From NCBI GenBank assembly GCA_002368175.1, contig AP018172.1, positions 1,920,001-1,984,000 on the forward strand: a stretch of DNA of 64,000 nt. The letters run 5' to 3'. The DNA comes from Calothrix sp. NIES-2098 (GTDB lineage: Bacteria; Cyanobacteriota; Cyanobacteriia; Cyanobacteriales; Nostocaceae). The position numbers and the translations under genes are program-made. Below the pieces are notes generated by a model, which saw only the letters and a program-made list of their open reading frames with translations, had not been told where the DNA came from and did not search any database. Numbering within the stretch: position 1 is the first letter of the stretch; the number at the start of each line of letters is the position of its first letter. Shown here one piece after another: positions 35,739-43,544 of the stretch.

Positions 35739-37463
35739 TTGAAAACGCGATCTAATTATTGGCAACTGCTACCTTATATCCGACCTCAGTGGCAAACCAT
35801 CACTAAGGGATTTATTGGCATTGTAGGATATGTGCTGGCTACGTTAACGCTGATTAATCTCGCAGGTAAATTGGCAGTTCCCTTTGGAGACGGTAATGTA
35901 GTAGCGATCGCACAATTAGCTGGAATCTGCGCTGTCGTATTTCTTGTCCGCGGCTTTTTTCAGTCTGTGCAAGATATCTACATGGCACGAGCTGCTTTAA
36001 GAGTAGCGTTTAATCTCCGCAAGCAGACCTACGCACACCTACAAAAACTCAATCTCAGCTATTTTGAGACAGCAAAAGCAGGTGATTTATCTTACCGCCT
36101 AACTGAGGATATTGACAGGGTTGGAGAAGTAGTCAATAGAATATTTCACGATTTTATCCCTTGCGTGTTGCAACTGCTGGCAATTCCTATCTATATGATT
36201 TACTTAAATTGGCAGCTGACACTAGCAACGGTAATTGTCGCACCACTGATGGGGATTTTAATTGGCTGGTTTGGCGAACGGTTACAGAAGTATTCCCGTC
36301 GCAGTCAAAATCGTGTCTCCAGCTTATCGGCGATCCTCACAGAAGTTTTTAGTGGAATTCGTTTAGTCCAAGCTTTTGCTGCGGAAAACTACGAAATTGC
36401 TAAGTTTAGCCGAGAAGCAGAACACAGTCTCAAAGCCAAATACTCAGCCGAACGACTCAAAGCGATTCAAATTCCTATAGTCGGATTTTTAGAAGCGGTG
36501 AGTGCTTTAACACTATTATTGGTGGGAGGATGGCAAATTTCTCAACGCAATTTAACAGTAGGAGAGTTTTTCAGCTACTTAGCAGCAGCGGCGTTATTAA
36601 TTGACCCAATTGGACACACTACTAATAACTACAACGAATTTAAGCAAGGTGAGGCATCCGTTGACCGAGTTTTTGAATTATTAGCAATTAAACCGACAGT
36701 ATTAGAAAAGCCTAACGCCGCAGTTCTTCCCTCCGTCCAAGGTAAGGTGGAATACGACCATGTGGATTTTGCCTATAATCCTGGCGAACCTGTATTAAAA
36801 GATATCAGTTTGTTGGTATTACCAGGAGAAGCGATCGCGCTTGTGGGTGCTTCTGGCGCTGGTAAAACTACCTTTGTGAATCTCCTACCCCGTTTTTATG
36901 ACCCAGTATCTGGTCAAATTCTGATTGATGGGGTAGATATTCGCGATGTCACACTTCATAGTCTGCGGCGACAAATTGGCATTGTTCCCCAAGAAACCAT
37001 CATGTTTTCTGGCACAATTGCCCAAAATATCGCTTTTGGACAAGACTCCTTTGAAATGTCAGCAGTGGAAGCAGCGGCGAAAATTGCTAACGCCCATCAA
37101 TTTATTACTCAGCTACCAGAGGGTTATGATACTTGGGTAGGCGAGCGTGGGGTAAATTTATCAGGGGGACAAAGACAAAGAATTGCGATCGCGCGTGCTG
37201 TTCTTCTTAACCCGCAAATTTTGATACTTGATGAAGCTACATCAGCCTTAGATTCCGAGTCAGAAGCCTTGGTACAAGAAGCTTTAGAAAGACTAATGCA
37301 AGGACGCACTGTATTTATTATTGCTCACCGTTTAAGTACAGTGAAAAGATGCGATCGCATTTTAGTTCTAGAACAGGGTCGAATTGTGGAATCGGGAACC
37401 CATGAAGAACTGTTAGCACTGCAAGGACGCTATACACGGTTTTATGCGCAACAGTTTAGTTAG
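35739..37463 (+). CDS. ABC transporter, fused permease and ATPase (MsbA/multidrug type)
   Basis: A 574-residue half-transporter with TTG as start codon. Six transmembrane helices in residues 1-310 (type I exporter fold), then the nucleotide-binding domain: Walker A LVGASGAGKTTF, Q-loop VPQETIMF, signature LSGGQRQRIAIARA, Walker B ILILDEATSALD and H-loop IIAHRLS. It works as a homodimer or heterodimer exporting lipids or small molecules. No peptidase C39 domain is present, so it is not by itself the expected leader-cleaving exporter for the peptides at 59-61 kb. Confidence 0.93.
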   Translation: MKTRSNYWQLLPYIRPQWQTITKGFIGIVGYVLATLTLINLAGKLAVPFGDGNVVAIAQLAGICAVVFLVRGFFQSVQDIYMARAALRVAFNLRKQTYAHLQKLNLSYFETAKAGDLSYRLTEDIDRVGEVVNRIFHDFIPCVLQLLAIPIYMIYLNWQLTLATVIVAPLMGILIGWFGERLQKYSRRSQNRVSSLSAILTEVFSGIRLVQAFAAENYEIAKFSREAEHSLKAKYSAERLKAIQIPIVGFLEAVSALTLLLVGGWQISQRNLTVGEFFSYLAAAALLIDPIGHTTNNYNEFKQGEASVDRVFELLAIKPTVLEKPNAAVLPSVQGKVEYDHVDFAYNPGEPVLKDISLLVLPGEAIALVGASGAGKTTFVNLLPRFYDPVSGQILIDGVDIRDVTLHSLRRQIGIVPQETIMFSGTIAQNIAFGQDSFEMSAVEAAAKIANAHQFITQLPEGYDTWVGERGVNLSGGQRQRIAIARAVLLNPQILILDEATSALDSESEALVQEALERLMQGRTVFIIAHRLSTVKRCDRILVLEQGRIVESGTHEELLALQGRYTRFYAQQFS

Positions 37464-37870
37464 TCATTTGGCATTAGACCGTTGGCGAGTCTGATTGGAT
37501 CAAGTATCTTTGGGGGGCATTGCATCAGAGAATAGGAGAAATGGCGGGTTATGTCTGACTTGTTTTGGGATTTGTATTGTGGTCAAAAGATGTGATTACG
37601 TAAGATAGATTTTATTCAATGTCCGCCCCTAATTATGATGGTTTTACTTATGTAATTGGGCACTTTTAAGAAAAAAGTAAGACATAATATTCTCCGAGTT
37701 GCTATAAGCTTTATTCACAAGGGTTTTATGAGCCAATGCTGTTCACCTTTCTTACGCGGTAAAGGCTAGTAAGTGCGATCGCCCGGTGGTGCAGATAGAA
37801 ACAATACAGACATAAGTAAGAAAATCCAGTTGCTCCCTTTCTTACTTTTATTTCCACAGCCGAGACTTAT
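37464..37870. other. Intergenic region after the ABC transporter
   Basis: About 400 bp with no supported gene. It includes a HIP1 site and AT-rich stretches but no strong terminator that I can fold by eye. Confidence 0.5.
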
Positions 37871-38162
37871 GGGGCTAAATGAGCAATCGTACAGAAAGTT
37901 ACGCGCTTGGCTGTAATGCTTACTGGATAAGCATTTTGCCAATCGATATTTTTCGTGATTCTCGATGTACCAATTAACCTATAGATTATTTGGTGCAACA
38001 ATTTAATACGGCTCATCTTGGGTTTTAAGCTCCTAAATTTCCGAGACTTCAATTGGTACAGCTTTATCCGTAGCAATGCCTGCGGCGGCAAGCTACGCAG
38101 TATTAAAAGCAGCTCATCAATTCCAAGCGCGTAACTTTCTGCATGGATGCTCATTTCACCCC
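37871..38162. repeat. 292-bp element with long imperfect terminal inverted repeats
   Basis: A perfect 19-bp inverted pair, CAGAAAGTTACGCGCTTGG at 37892-37910 and its complement at 38123-38141, sits in longer arms: GGGGNNAAATGAGCA at 37871 matches the complement of 38148-38162. A second internal pair, TGTACCAATT (about 37966-37975) and AATTGGTACA (38051-38060), continues the symmetry. The interior carries a GC-rich interspersed repeat (38075-38100). No clear target-site duplication flanks it. Read inward, both arms begin ATGAGC and encode a similar ESYALG peptide, so an inverted gene duplication that decayed is an alternative to a MITE. Confidence 0.6.
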
Positions 38163-38179
38163 TTGTTCAAATTATTTCC

Positions 38180-39004
38180 CTAACTTCGACAGACTATTTC
38201 TTGTGTCCGACCTTGGTAAGTCAGTTTGCCATGCGAAACTACAGTATCAATATGAAAGCTAAAGTTCGCCACACCTACACCTTTTTGACCAACAACTTCT
38301 AAAGTAAATTCCCCGCTATGACCCGAACTACCAGGATCAGATATAACATAGTTTCTACCAGAGGTCGGTGCAACATATTTTACTCTACCTACTTGCTTTA
38401 TAATAGGCTGACAGGTTTTGATTGTGTCCACAACTTCTTTGTATCTGTTAAATTCTTTATCTGCCCATTGCTGCCGAACCACAGACGCAGCAGTTATTCC
38501 AGGAAAACTGCTATTGTTCATCCAGATAACAGTTAAGGCAAGTAAAGCAACTAGCCATCCAATTAAGTTTCTCGATAATAAAACTCTCCGATGGAAATTA
38601 GATTCCCTGTGTGGGAATTCACAAGCAATACGAATCCCTAAAATAGATAGCAAAAACGAAACAGGCAAGATTATCAAGGGTGAAATGGAATAGTACGATG
38701 CCTGCGTTAGTAAATTGAACAGGAGGGGTGAGCTACCAACTAGCAAACCAATCGTGCCACCTAACATCAGAAACGATGGCTCAATTTCTGATCCTTGGGA
38801 AGACATCCGTTGGAATATTACAGCCGTTGCACAGATACCAAGAAGATATAGCGATAGACCTATGTTTATTCCTAAGTAAAACCACCCGTTAATTCTCATT
38901 TCACGATAATTGAGAAAATAAACATTGGCGGTCGTAAACAAACCAATATATGCACTTAGAACCCCTCCCGACACAACCGATAGAGAAATAACGTTCTTTC
39001 TCAC
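38180..39004 (-). CDS. Membrane protein of unknown function
   Basis: A 274-residue protein with five hydrophobic helices (about 5-25, 35-65, 75-105, 110-130, 145-165) and a soluble C-terminal domain (about 175-274, VGVANFSFHIDTVVSHGKLTY). The C-terminal beta-rich segment is reminiscent of Coa1-like assembly domains, but I would not assign that. No conserved catalytic residues are seen. Function unknown. Confidence 0.75.
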   Translation of the reverse strand: MRKNVISLSVVSGGVLSAYIGLFTTANVYFLNYREMRINGWFYLGINIGLSLYLLGICATAVIFQRMSSQGSEIEPSFLMLGGTIGLLVGSSPLLFNLLTQASYYSISPLIILPVSFLLSILGIRIACEFPHRESNFHRRVLLSRNLIGWLVALLALTVIWMNNSSFPGITAASVVRQQWADKEFNRYKEVVDTIKTCQPIIKQVGRVKYVAPTSGRNYVISDPGSSGHSGEFTLEVVGQKGVGVANFSFHIDTVVSHGKLTYQGRTQEIVCRS

Positions 39005-39169
39005 GTACTGAGCGCTCCTTTAAACAAATTCTTTCTCCCAATACATAGCTACGCTCTTGTCATCAGCTTCATCCATACTAAGACTTACGTTAAACAATGT
39101 GTCAGCAATGTGTGTATGCAGTAGAGTATGTGGTTTGAACTAATTAAACCAAGCTTCTATTTGGCATAG

Positions 39170-39337
39170 AGCCGAGATCCTCAAACGTCAACCGCGTTAC
39201 TGCCCCAACTAAAAGCACTTGAAGCTTTACGCGATCGCATTTTGTTGGAGTTGAAGTTAGGTAAGCAAGCCACTAGATACAAAGCTGCACTTAAAACTCT
39301 CAATCGTTTCATTGCTGAATTAACTACAAGCCCATAG
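39170..39337 (+). pseudogene. Start-less fragment of a small protein gene
   Basis: An open frame of 55 codons with strongly coding-like content (LPQLKALEALRDRILLELKL, YKAALKTLNRFIAEL) that begins straight after an in-frame TAG and lacks ATG, GTG or TTG at a sensible place. It looks like a small helical cyanobacterial protein whose 5' end was lost. Confidence 0.45.
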
Positions 39338-39567
39338 GCGTTTCCGAATTCACCAACAGTGTCTTCGCTACTTTTACGCCTATAACGTGGAATCGGCGTG
39401 TCAAACTCTTCTCACTTCATTCATCTCCAAGACGCGATCGCTTGCCTCAGGAGGAAAAGCCAGTGCCTCGCAAGGAAGTTACGCCACATTGGCTCCATGA
39501 AACCTTTACAACAAGCGATTGTCAGCCTTTAGTTTATTACCTTTTCTTAAGAGATTTTCTTATTTAG
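39319..39567 (+). pseudogene. Start-less fragment, possibly from a plasmid or mobile-element gene
   Basis: An 82-codon open frame with no normal start, overlapping the previous fragment. Its second half (from TTG 39442, LPQEEKPVPRKEVTPHWLHE) has the proline/lysine-rich character of protein C-termini and looks like a real former coding region. The parent family is not recognised. Confidence 0.35.
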
Positions 39568-39926
39568 TACAGCCCACTACAAAAAGAGTATGGAATTAAA
39601 TCCTTCGTAGGTTGCTTAGAACTTAGACATCGTTCGCGTAGCGTCTCGAAGAGAAGGTGGCTTTCTGCAAGGTAGTGAAATCCAACATCAAGCCTCGATA
39701 TTCTCAACTTCCTTTTACGATGATGTTTACTAATACTATAATGCGCGCCTAAAAGGGTGCCCCTAATAGCGACGGCTATGCTAAGAGCAATATGAATTTA
39801 CTGGATTTTTTGTGCAAATGGAATAAAGGCAACGGGACGGAAGAGAGCAAACTAAAAGCAGTTTGACATTTGTCAAGAGTTATTAGGTCTCTTGTCCCTC
39901 TTGCCTCATTCCCAATTCCTAACTCC

Positions 39927-40664
39927 TTAGCTACTCAAAGAAGCAGCTGGAGTCATCATTTGCCTTTGCTGTTCCTGTATCCAACCTTCAAACAGTTCAT
40001 TCAACAGGCGCACTCTCATCGGTTCATCTAGTTGTGCGGGGATAAATTTCTCTAACTGCACAATCACAAACCATTCAGCAATGCGAGTTGGCGGTAAAAC
40101 CTGACCTGGTTGGGTGTTAGTCAGTAGTTGCGCCATTGCTGGATGAAGTTGGTTGAGTTCAATGGGGCCGACTAACCCTCCTGTTTGCGCTTCTGGGCCT
40201 TTTGAATATTCCCGCGCTACTTCGGCAAAGGATTGTTCCTTGGCTTGAATGCGGAAGTAGAGTTCTTGCGCTATTCCAATATCTTGAGTGCGCAGCAAAG
40301 AATAAATTACTTTGTCCAGTTTGGCTTTAGACTGGAAAAAATAAGATTCCAGTTTTTTACCCCAAGTCATTTGCTTGAATTTTTCCACTTTTAGCTTGCG
40401 CAAAGTCAAAGCTTCTAGTTGATTGGCACTGAGACCGAGAAATTCCATCCATGCTTTGACATCGGTTTCCGATGCTAGCTGTCTCTCAGCGAAAAATTGC
40501 TGTTTTGCTTGGGCGATTTCTTCTGGGGTACAGTCTATTGATGCGATCGCTTCATCAATAATTAATTCCCGTCGCAGCTGTGGCAGCATTTGGTAGCCTG
40601 CCAGTAAGGGAATCAATTCTTCAGCCGTGATTGTACGGTTCCCAATTCTTAGTACTTCAGTCAT
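39927..40664 (-). CDS. Parvulin/PpiC-type peptidylprolyl isomerase
   Basis: A 245-residue SurA-like protein: helical N-terminal region (1-115) followed by a parvulin PPIase domain (about 120-215) with SFAEVAREYSKGPEAQTGGL, VGPIELNQLHPAMAQLL and PGQVLPPTRIAEWFVIVQLE. It has no signal peptide, so it is cytoplasmic or carried by another export route. In many cyanobacteria such PPIases are encoded beside HlyD/ABC peptide exporters. Here it stands alone, 19-20 kb before the peptide cluster, so a link is only a possibility. Confidence 0.85.
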   Translation of the reverse strand: MTEVLRIGNRTITAEELIPLLAGYQMLPQLRRELIIDEAIASIDCTPEEIAQAKQQFFAERQLASETDVKAWMEFLGLSANQLEALTLRKLKVEKFKQMTWGKKLESYFFQSKAKLDKVIYSLLRTQDIGIAQELYFRIQAKEQSFAEVAREYSKGPEAQTGGLVGPIELNQLHPAMAQLLTNTQPGQVLPPTRIAEWFVIVQLEKFIPAQLDEPMRVRLLNELFEGWIQEQQRQMMTPAASLSS

Positions 40665-41173
40665 TAGCTGTTAAGTATATAAAAATATATATGGTCTATT
40701 GGATTTGACACTCATTAGTTATCAGTGCCGACGGAGCAGCCTGCACAGAAATTATGCCACAGACAACTCAGAGGTGAGTGTTCATACAAACAGAGTTGGT
40801 ATAGTACTGTTTTAGCGTTTTAAAACACTCTTTGGTAAAGACTGTTAATCTAAAAGCCAAAACAGGTATCAGTTTCTGCCTTTGGTATACCAGGATAATT
40901 GTAATTTCAAAAATATACTGCTTATTATGAAGTTTCGTCGAAGATATGATTTATGTCCGTAGATGCAACTAAAGTCTACAATTCGCGTCATCGACGATGA
41001 AATTAACTCACTCCCCATAATTTCTTTGGTTGAAATACCATGACCAAGATTGTTGTGATGAGCGTGCCAAAGTCTATGCTAGTCATGGGGGAACTTACAG
41101 TTGAGAAGCTGGTAACTTTGATCTTCTGACTTCTCTGGCCTGTTTGTCATTGATATTAGGCGTAATTTCTCAA
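40665..41173. other. Intergenic region upstream of the FHA-type gene
   Basis: About 500 bp between divergent genes; promoters for both are expected. TTCGTCG (about 40933) and CGACGA (40991-40996) could pair over about 50 bases. No gene is supported. Confidence 0.45.
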
Positions 41174-43528
41174 ATGGCTACAAGCGATCGCAATTATACG
41201 TGGAAATGTTACTTGGGAAGTTGCTTGGCGGTGGTTGGTGCGATCGCTTCATGTAACGCTGCACTAGCTCAGATTGTACCCGATCGCACTTTAGGATCTG
41301 AAAATTCTCTAGTTACGCCTCAAACTCCCGATCCTCGCGTTGATGTGATTTCGGGTGGCGCGACGCGGGGCGCAAATTTATTTCATAGCTTTGAGCAATT
41401 TTCCGTTAAAACAGGACGTACAGCTTTCTTTAATAATGCGGCGGATATTCAGAACATCTTTAGCCGCGTCACAGGTTCATCTATCTCTAATATTGATGGA
41501 TTGATTCGAGCCAACGGTGCAGCTAATCTGTTTTTCATCAACCCCAATGGAATTATTTTTGGGCAAAACGCCCGTTTAGATATTGGTGGTTCGTTTATCG
41601 CCAGTACAGCAAGTAGCTTGAAATTTACCGACGGCTTAGAATTTAGTGCTATTACTCCACAAACTAAGCCTTTATTAAGCGTAAATGTTCCTCTGGGATT
41701 GCAATATGGCGAAAAAACTGGAGATATTCGCGTACTGGGAATAGGTGGTTCATCTGCTAGCCAACAGATGCTTGGACTCATACTACCATCAAATAAAACC
41801 TTGGCTTTAGTAGGCGGAAATGTCATCCTAGAAGGTGCTTTTCTGAATGTACCAGGCGGACGAATTGAACTAGGTAGCGTTACGGGAGTTGGTCAAGTTA
41901 ATCTCAGCCAAACAAACCAAGGCTGGACTTTAAACTATGACAACGCTAGAACATTTGAAAATATTCAGTTGTCTAGAAGTTTTGTAGACATTGCTATTAA
42001 GGAAGACAGCAGCATTCTCAATCAAGCAGAGAGTGGTGCAGTTGCTATCAGAGGTTCGCAGTTAAACTTGGCAAGCTCCTCGCTTATTAGAGCTAACACC
42101 TTTACCTCAGCAGCAGCAGGAAATGTCAGTATTGATGTCCAACGATTGATTATGCGAGGGGGAGCACAAGTCATAACTACTACTTTTGGTGCGGGGCCGG
42201 GAGGAAATTTGACTGTGAATGCTTCCGAATCAGTGGAATTGGCTGGAGAATTGATTGGCGCTGGCTTTATATCTGCTAGCGGATTATATACTGCAACTAG
42301 CGGAGCAGGGCAAGCAGGTTCGCTCACAATTACCACTCCTATATTACTTATCCAAGCAGGAGCACAAGTAAATGCCAGTACAGTCAGTAGTGGCAAAGGG
42401 GGAAATGTAAGTGTCACTGCTAACAAAGTACATCTGATTGGTCGCACGGCTAACGATCTAAGTGCTAGTGGCTTGGCTAGCCTGACTCAAGGCGTAGGAG
42501 ATGCAGGTTCAGTAATAATTAATACTCAAGAATTGCTAATTGAAAATGGTGCTGCCGTAAGTACTGCCACATTTACTCGTGGCAAGGGAGGTAATTTAAC
42601 TGTCCTTGCTGACTCTGTACAACTAATTGGTCGCTCCGTCGGTGGTCGTCCTAGTAACTTGTCTGCTCAAGCAAGAAGCGTAGGAGATGGGGGAACCTTA
42701 AGGATTAATACCCAGCAACTATTAATTCGCGATGGGGCTGGAGTTTTTGTGGAAAGTCGGGGAACAGGCAATGCAGGTAATTTAACTATCGATGCTGATT
42801 CTATACGTTTGGACAATGGTAGTTTGAGGGCTGATACTCGCAGTGCCAATACCAACCCCAATCAACCGCAGGCAACAATTACTTTGCGTGCAAAAGATTT
42901 AATATTGTTACGTTATGGCAGTAATATTACCACTAACGCCATTGGCAACAATGTTATCGGCGGTAATATCAACATTGATACTAATTTTTTAGTGGCTGCG
43001 GAAAACAGTGACATTAGTGCTAACTCTACTGATTTCCGTGGAGGTCGAGTGACAATAGACGCACTCAGCATCTTAGGTACAGAGTTTCGGATTGCACCTA
43101 CCCTAGAAAGTGATATTACCGCTACAGGCGCAAGTCCTGATTTGAGTGGCACTGTAGAACTTAATACACCCGATGTTGACCCTAGTCGCGGATTAGTGGA
43201 ATTGCCAGTAAATATAGTTGATGCTCAAGAGCAAATTGCTCAAGGCTGTACTCCCAGAGGCGAACAAATTAGTAGTTTTGTGGTGACAGGACGCGGCGGG
43301 TTATCAGAAAGTCCCAACGAGATGCTGAACGATGACGCCATTGAGGTAAATTTAGCTACTCTTGACCCGAAGGCAAATCGCTCTCGTGCAACTGGTTCTG
43401 CGATCGCACCTGCTCCTATCGTAGAAGCGCAAGAATTAGTCATGAGTAAGAATGGTCAAGTGCTGCTGACCGCCACACCCAATAATTCGGGATTAACTCC
43501 AGCATCATGCCATGTGTGGCAAAAGTAA
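41174..43528 (+). CDS. Filamentous-haemagglutinin N-terminal-domain secreted protein (TpsA-like)
   Basis: A 784-residue protein. Start set at ATG 41174 because MATSDRNYTWK is followed by a signal peptide (CLAVVGAIASCNAALAQ). The haemagglutination-activity/TPS domain is at about 40-160 (SFEQFSVKTGRTAFFNN, ANLFFINPNGIIFGQNA). Beta-helix repeats fill the rest, with recurring GxGGNxxV and GAGQAGSLTI patterns. A two-partner secretion role is expected, but no TpsB-type outer-membrane transporter is present in the window. The CHAT gene follows 16 bp later, so they form an operon. Confidence 0.9.
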   Translation: MATSDRNYTWKCYLGSCLAVVGAIASCNAALAQIVPDRTLGSENSLVTPQTPDPRVDVISGGATRGANLFHSFEQFSVKTGRTAFFNNAADIQNIFSRVTGSSISNIDGLIRANGAANLFFINPNGIIFGQNARLDIGGSFIASTASSLKFTDGLEFSAITPQTKPLLSVNVPLGLQYGEKTGDIRVLGIGGSSASQQMLGLILPSNKTLALVGGNVILEGAFLNVPGGRIELGSVTGVGQVNLSQTNQGWTLNYDNARTFENIQLSRSFVDIAIKEDSSILNQAESGAVAIRGSQLNLASSSLIRANTFTSAAAGNVSIDVQRLIMRGGAQVITTTFGAGPGGNLTVNASESVELAGELIGAGFISASGLYTATSGAGQAGSLTITTPILLIQAGAQVNASTVSSGKGGNVSVTANKVHLIGRTANDLSASGLASLTQGVGDAGSVIINTQELLIENGAAVSTATFTRGKGGNLTVLADSVQLIGRSVGGRPSNLSAQARSVGDGGTLRINTQQLLIRDGAGVFVESRGTGNAGNLTIDADSIRLDNGSLRADTRSANTNPNQPQATITLRAKDLILLRYGSNITTNAIGNNVIGGNINIDTNFLVAAENSDISANSTDFRGGRVTIDALSILGTEFRIAPTLESDITATGASPDLSGTVELNTPDVDPSRGLVELPVNIVDAQEQIAQGCTPRGEQISSFVVTGRGGLSESPNEMLNDDAIEVNLATLDPKANRSRATGSAIAPAPIVEAQELVMSKNGQVLLTATPNNSGLTPASCHVWQK

Positions 43529-43544
43529 ATGTGAGGACAAGAAC

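Larger units (their letters stand above)
39005..39926. other. Long non-coding stretch with gene remnants
   Basis: About 920 bp without an intact gene. It contains two start-less coding-like fragments (39170-39337 and 39319-39567), and a repeat of the CGCGTAGCGTCTCGAAGAGA kind at about 39636-39655. It reads like a worn-down accessory segment. Confidence 0.6.

Noticed and set aside
35739..37463. Dedicated exporter for the Nif11-type peptides
   Set aside because: It lacks the C39 peptidase domain needed for double-Gly leader removal and is 22 kb away.
37867..38154. Minus-strand 95-codon open frame
   Set aside because: It lies entirely in the inverted-repeat element and runs through an interspersed palindromic repeat; it starts in one arm and ends in the other, so it is more likely a by-product of the repeat than a gene.
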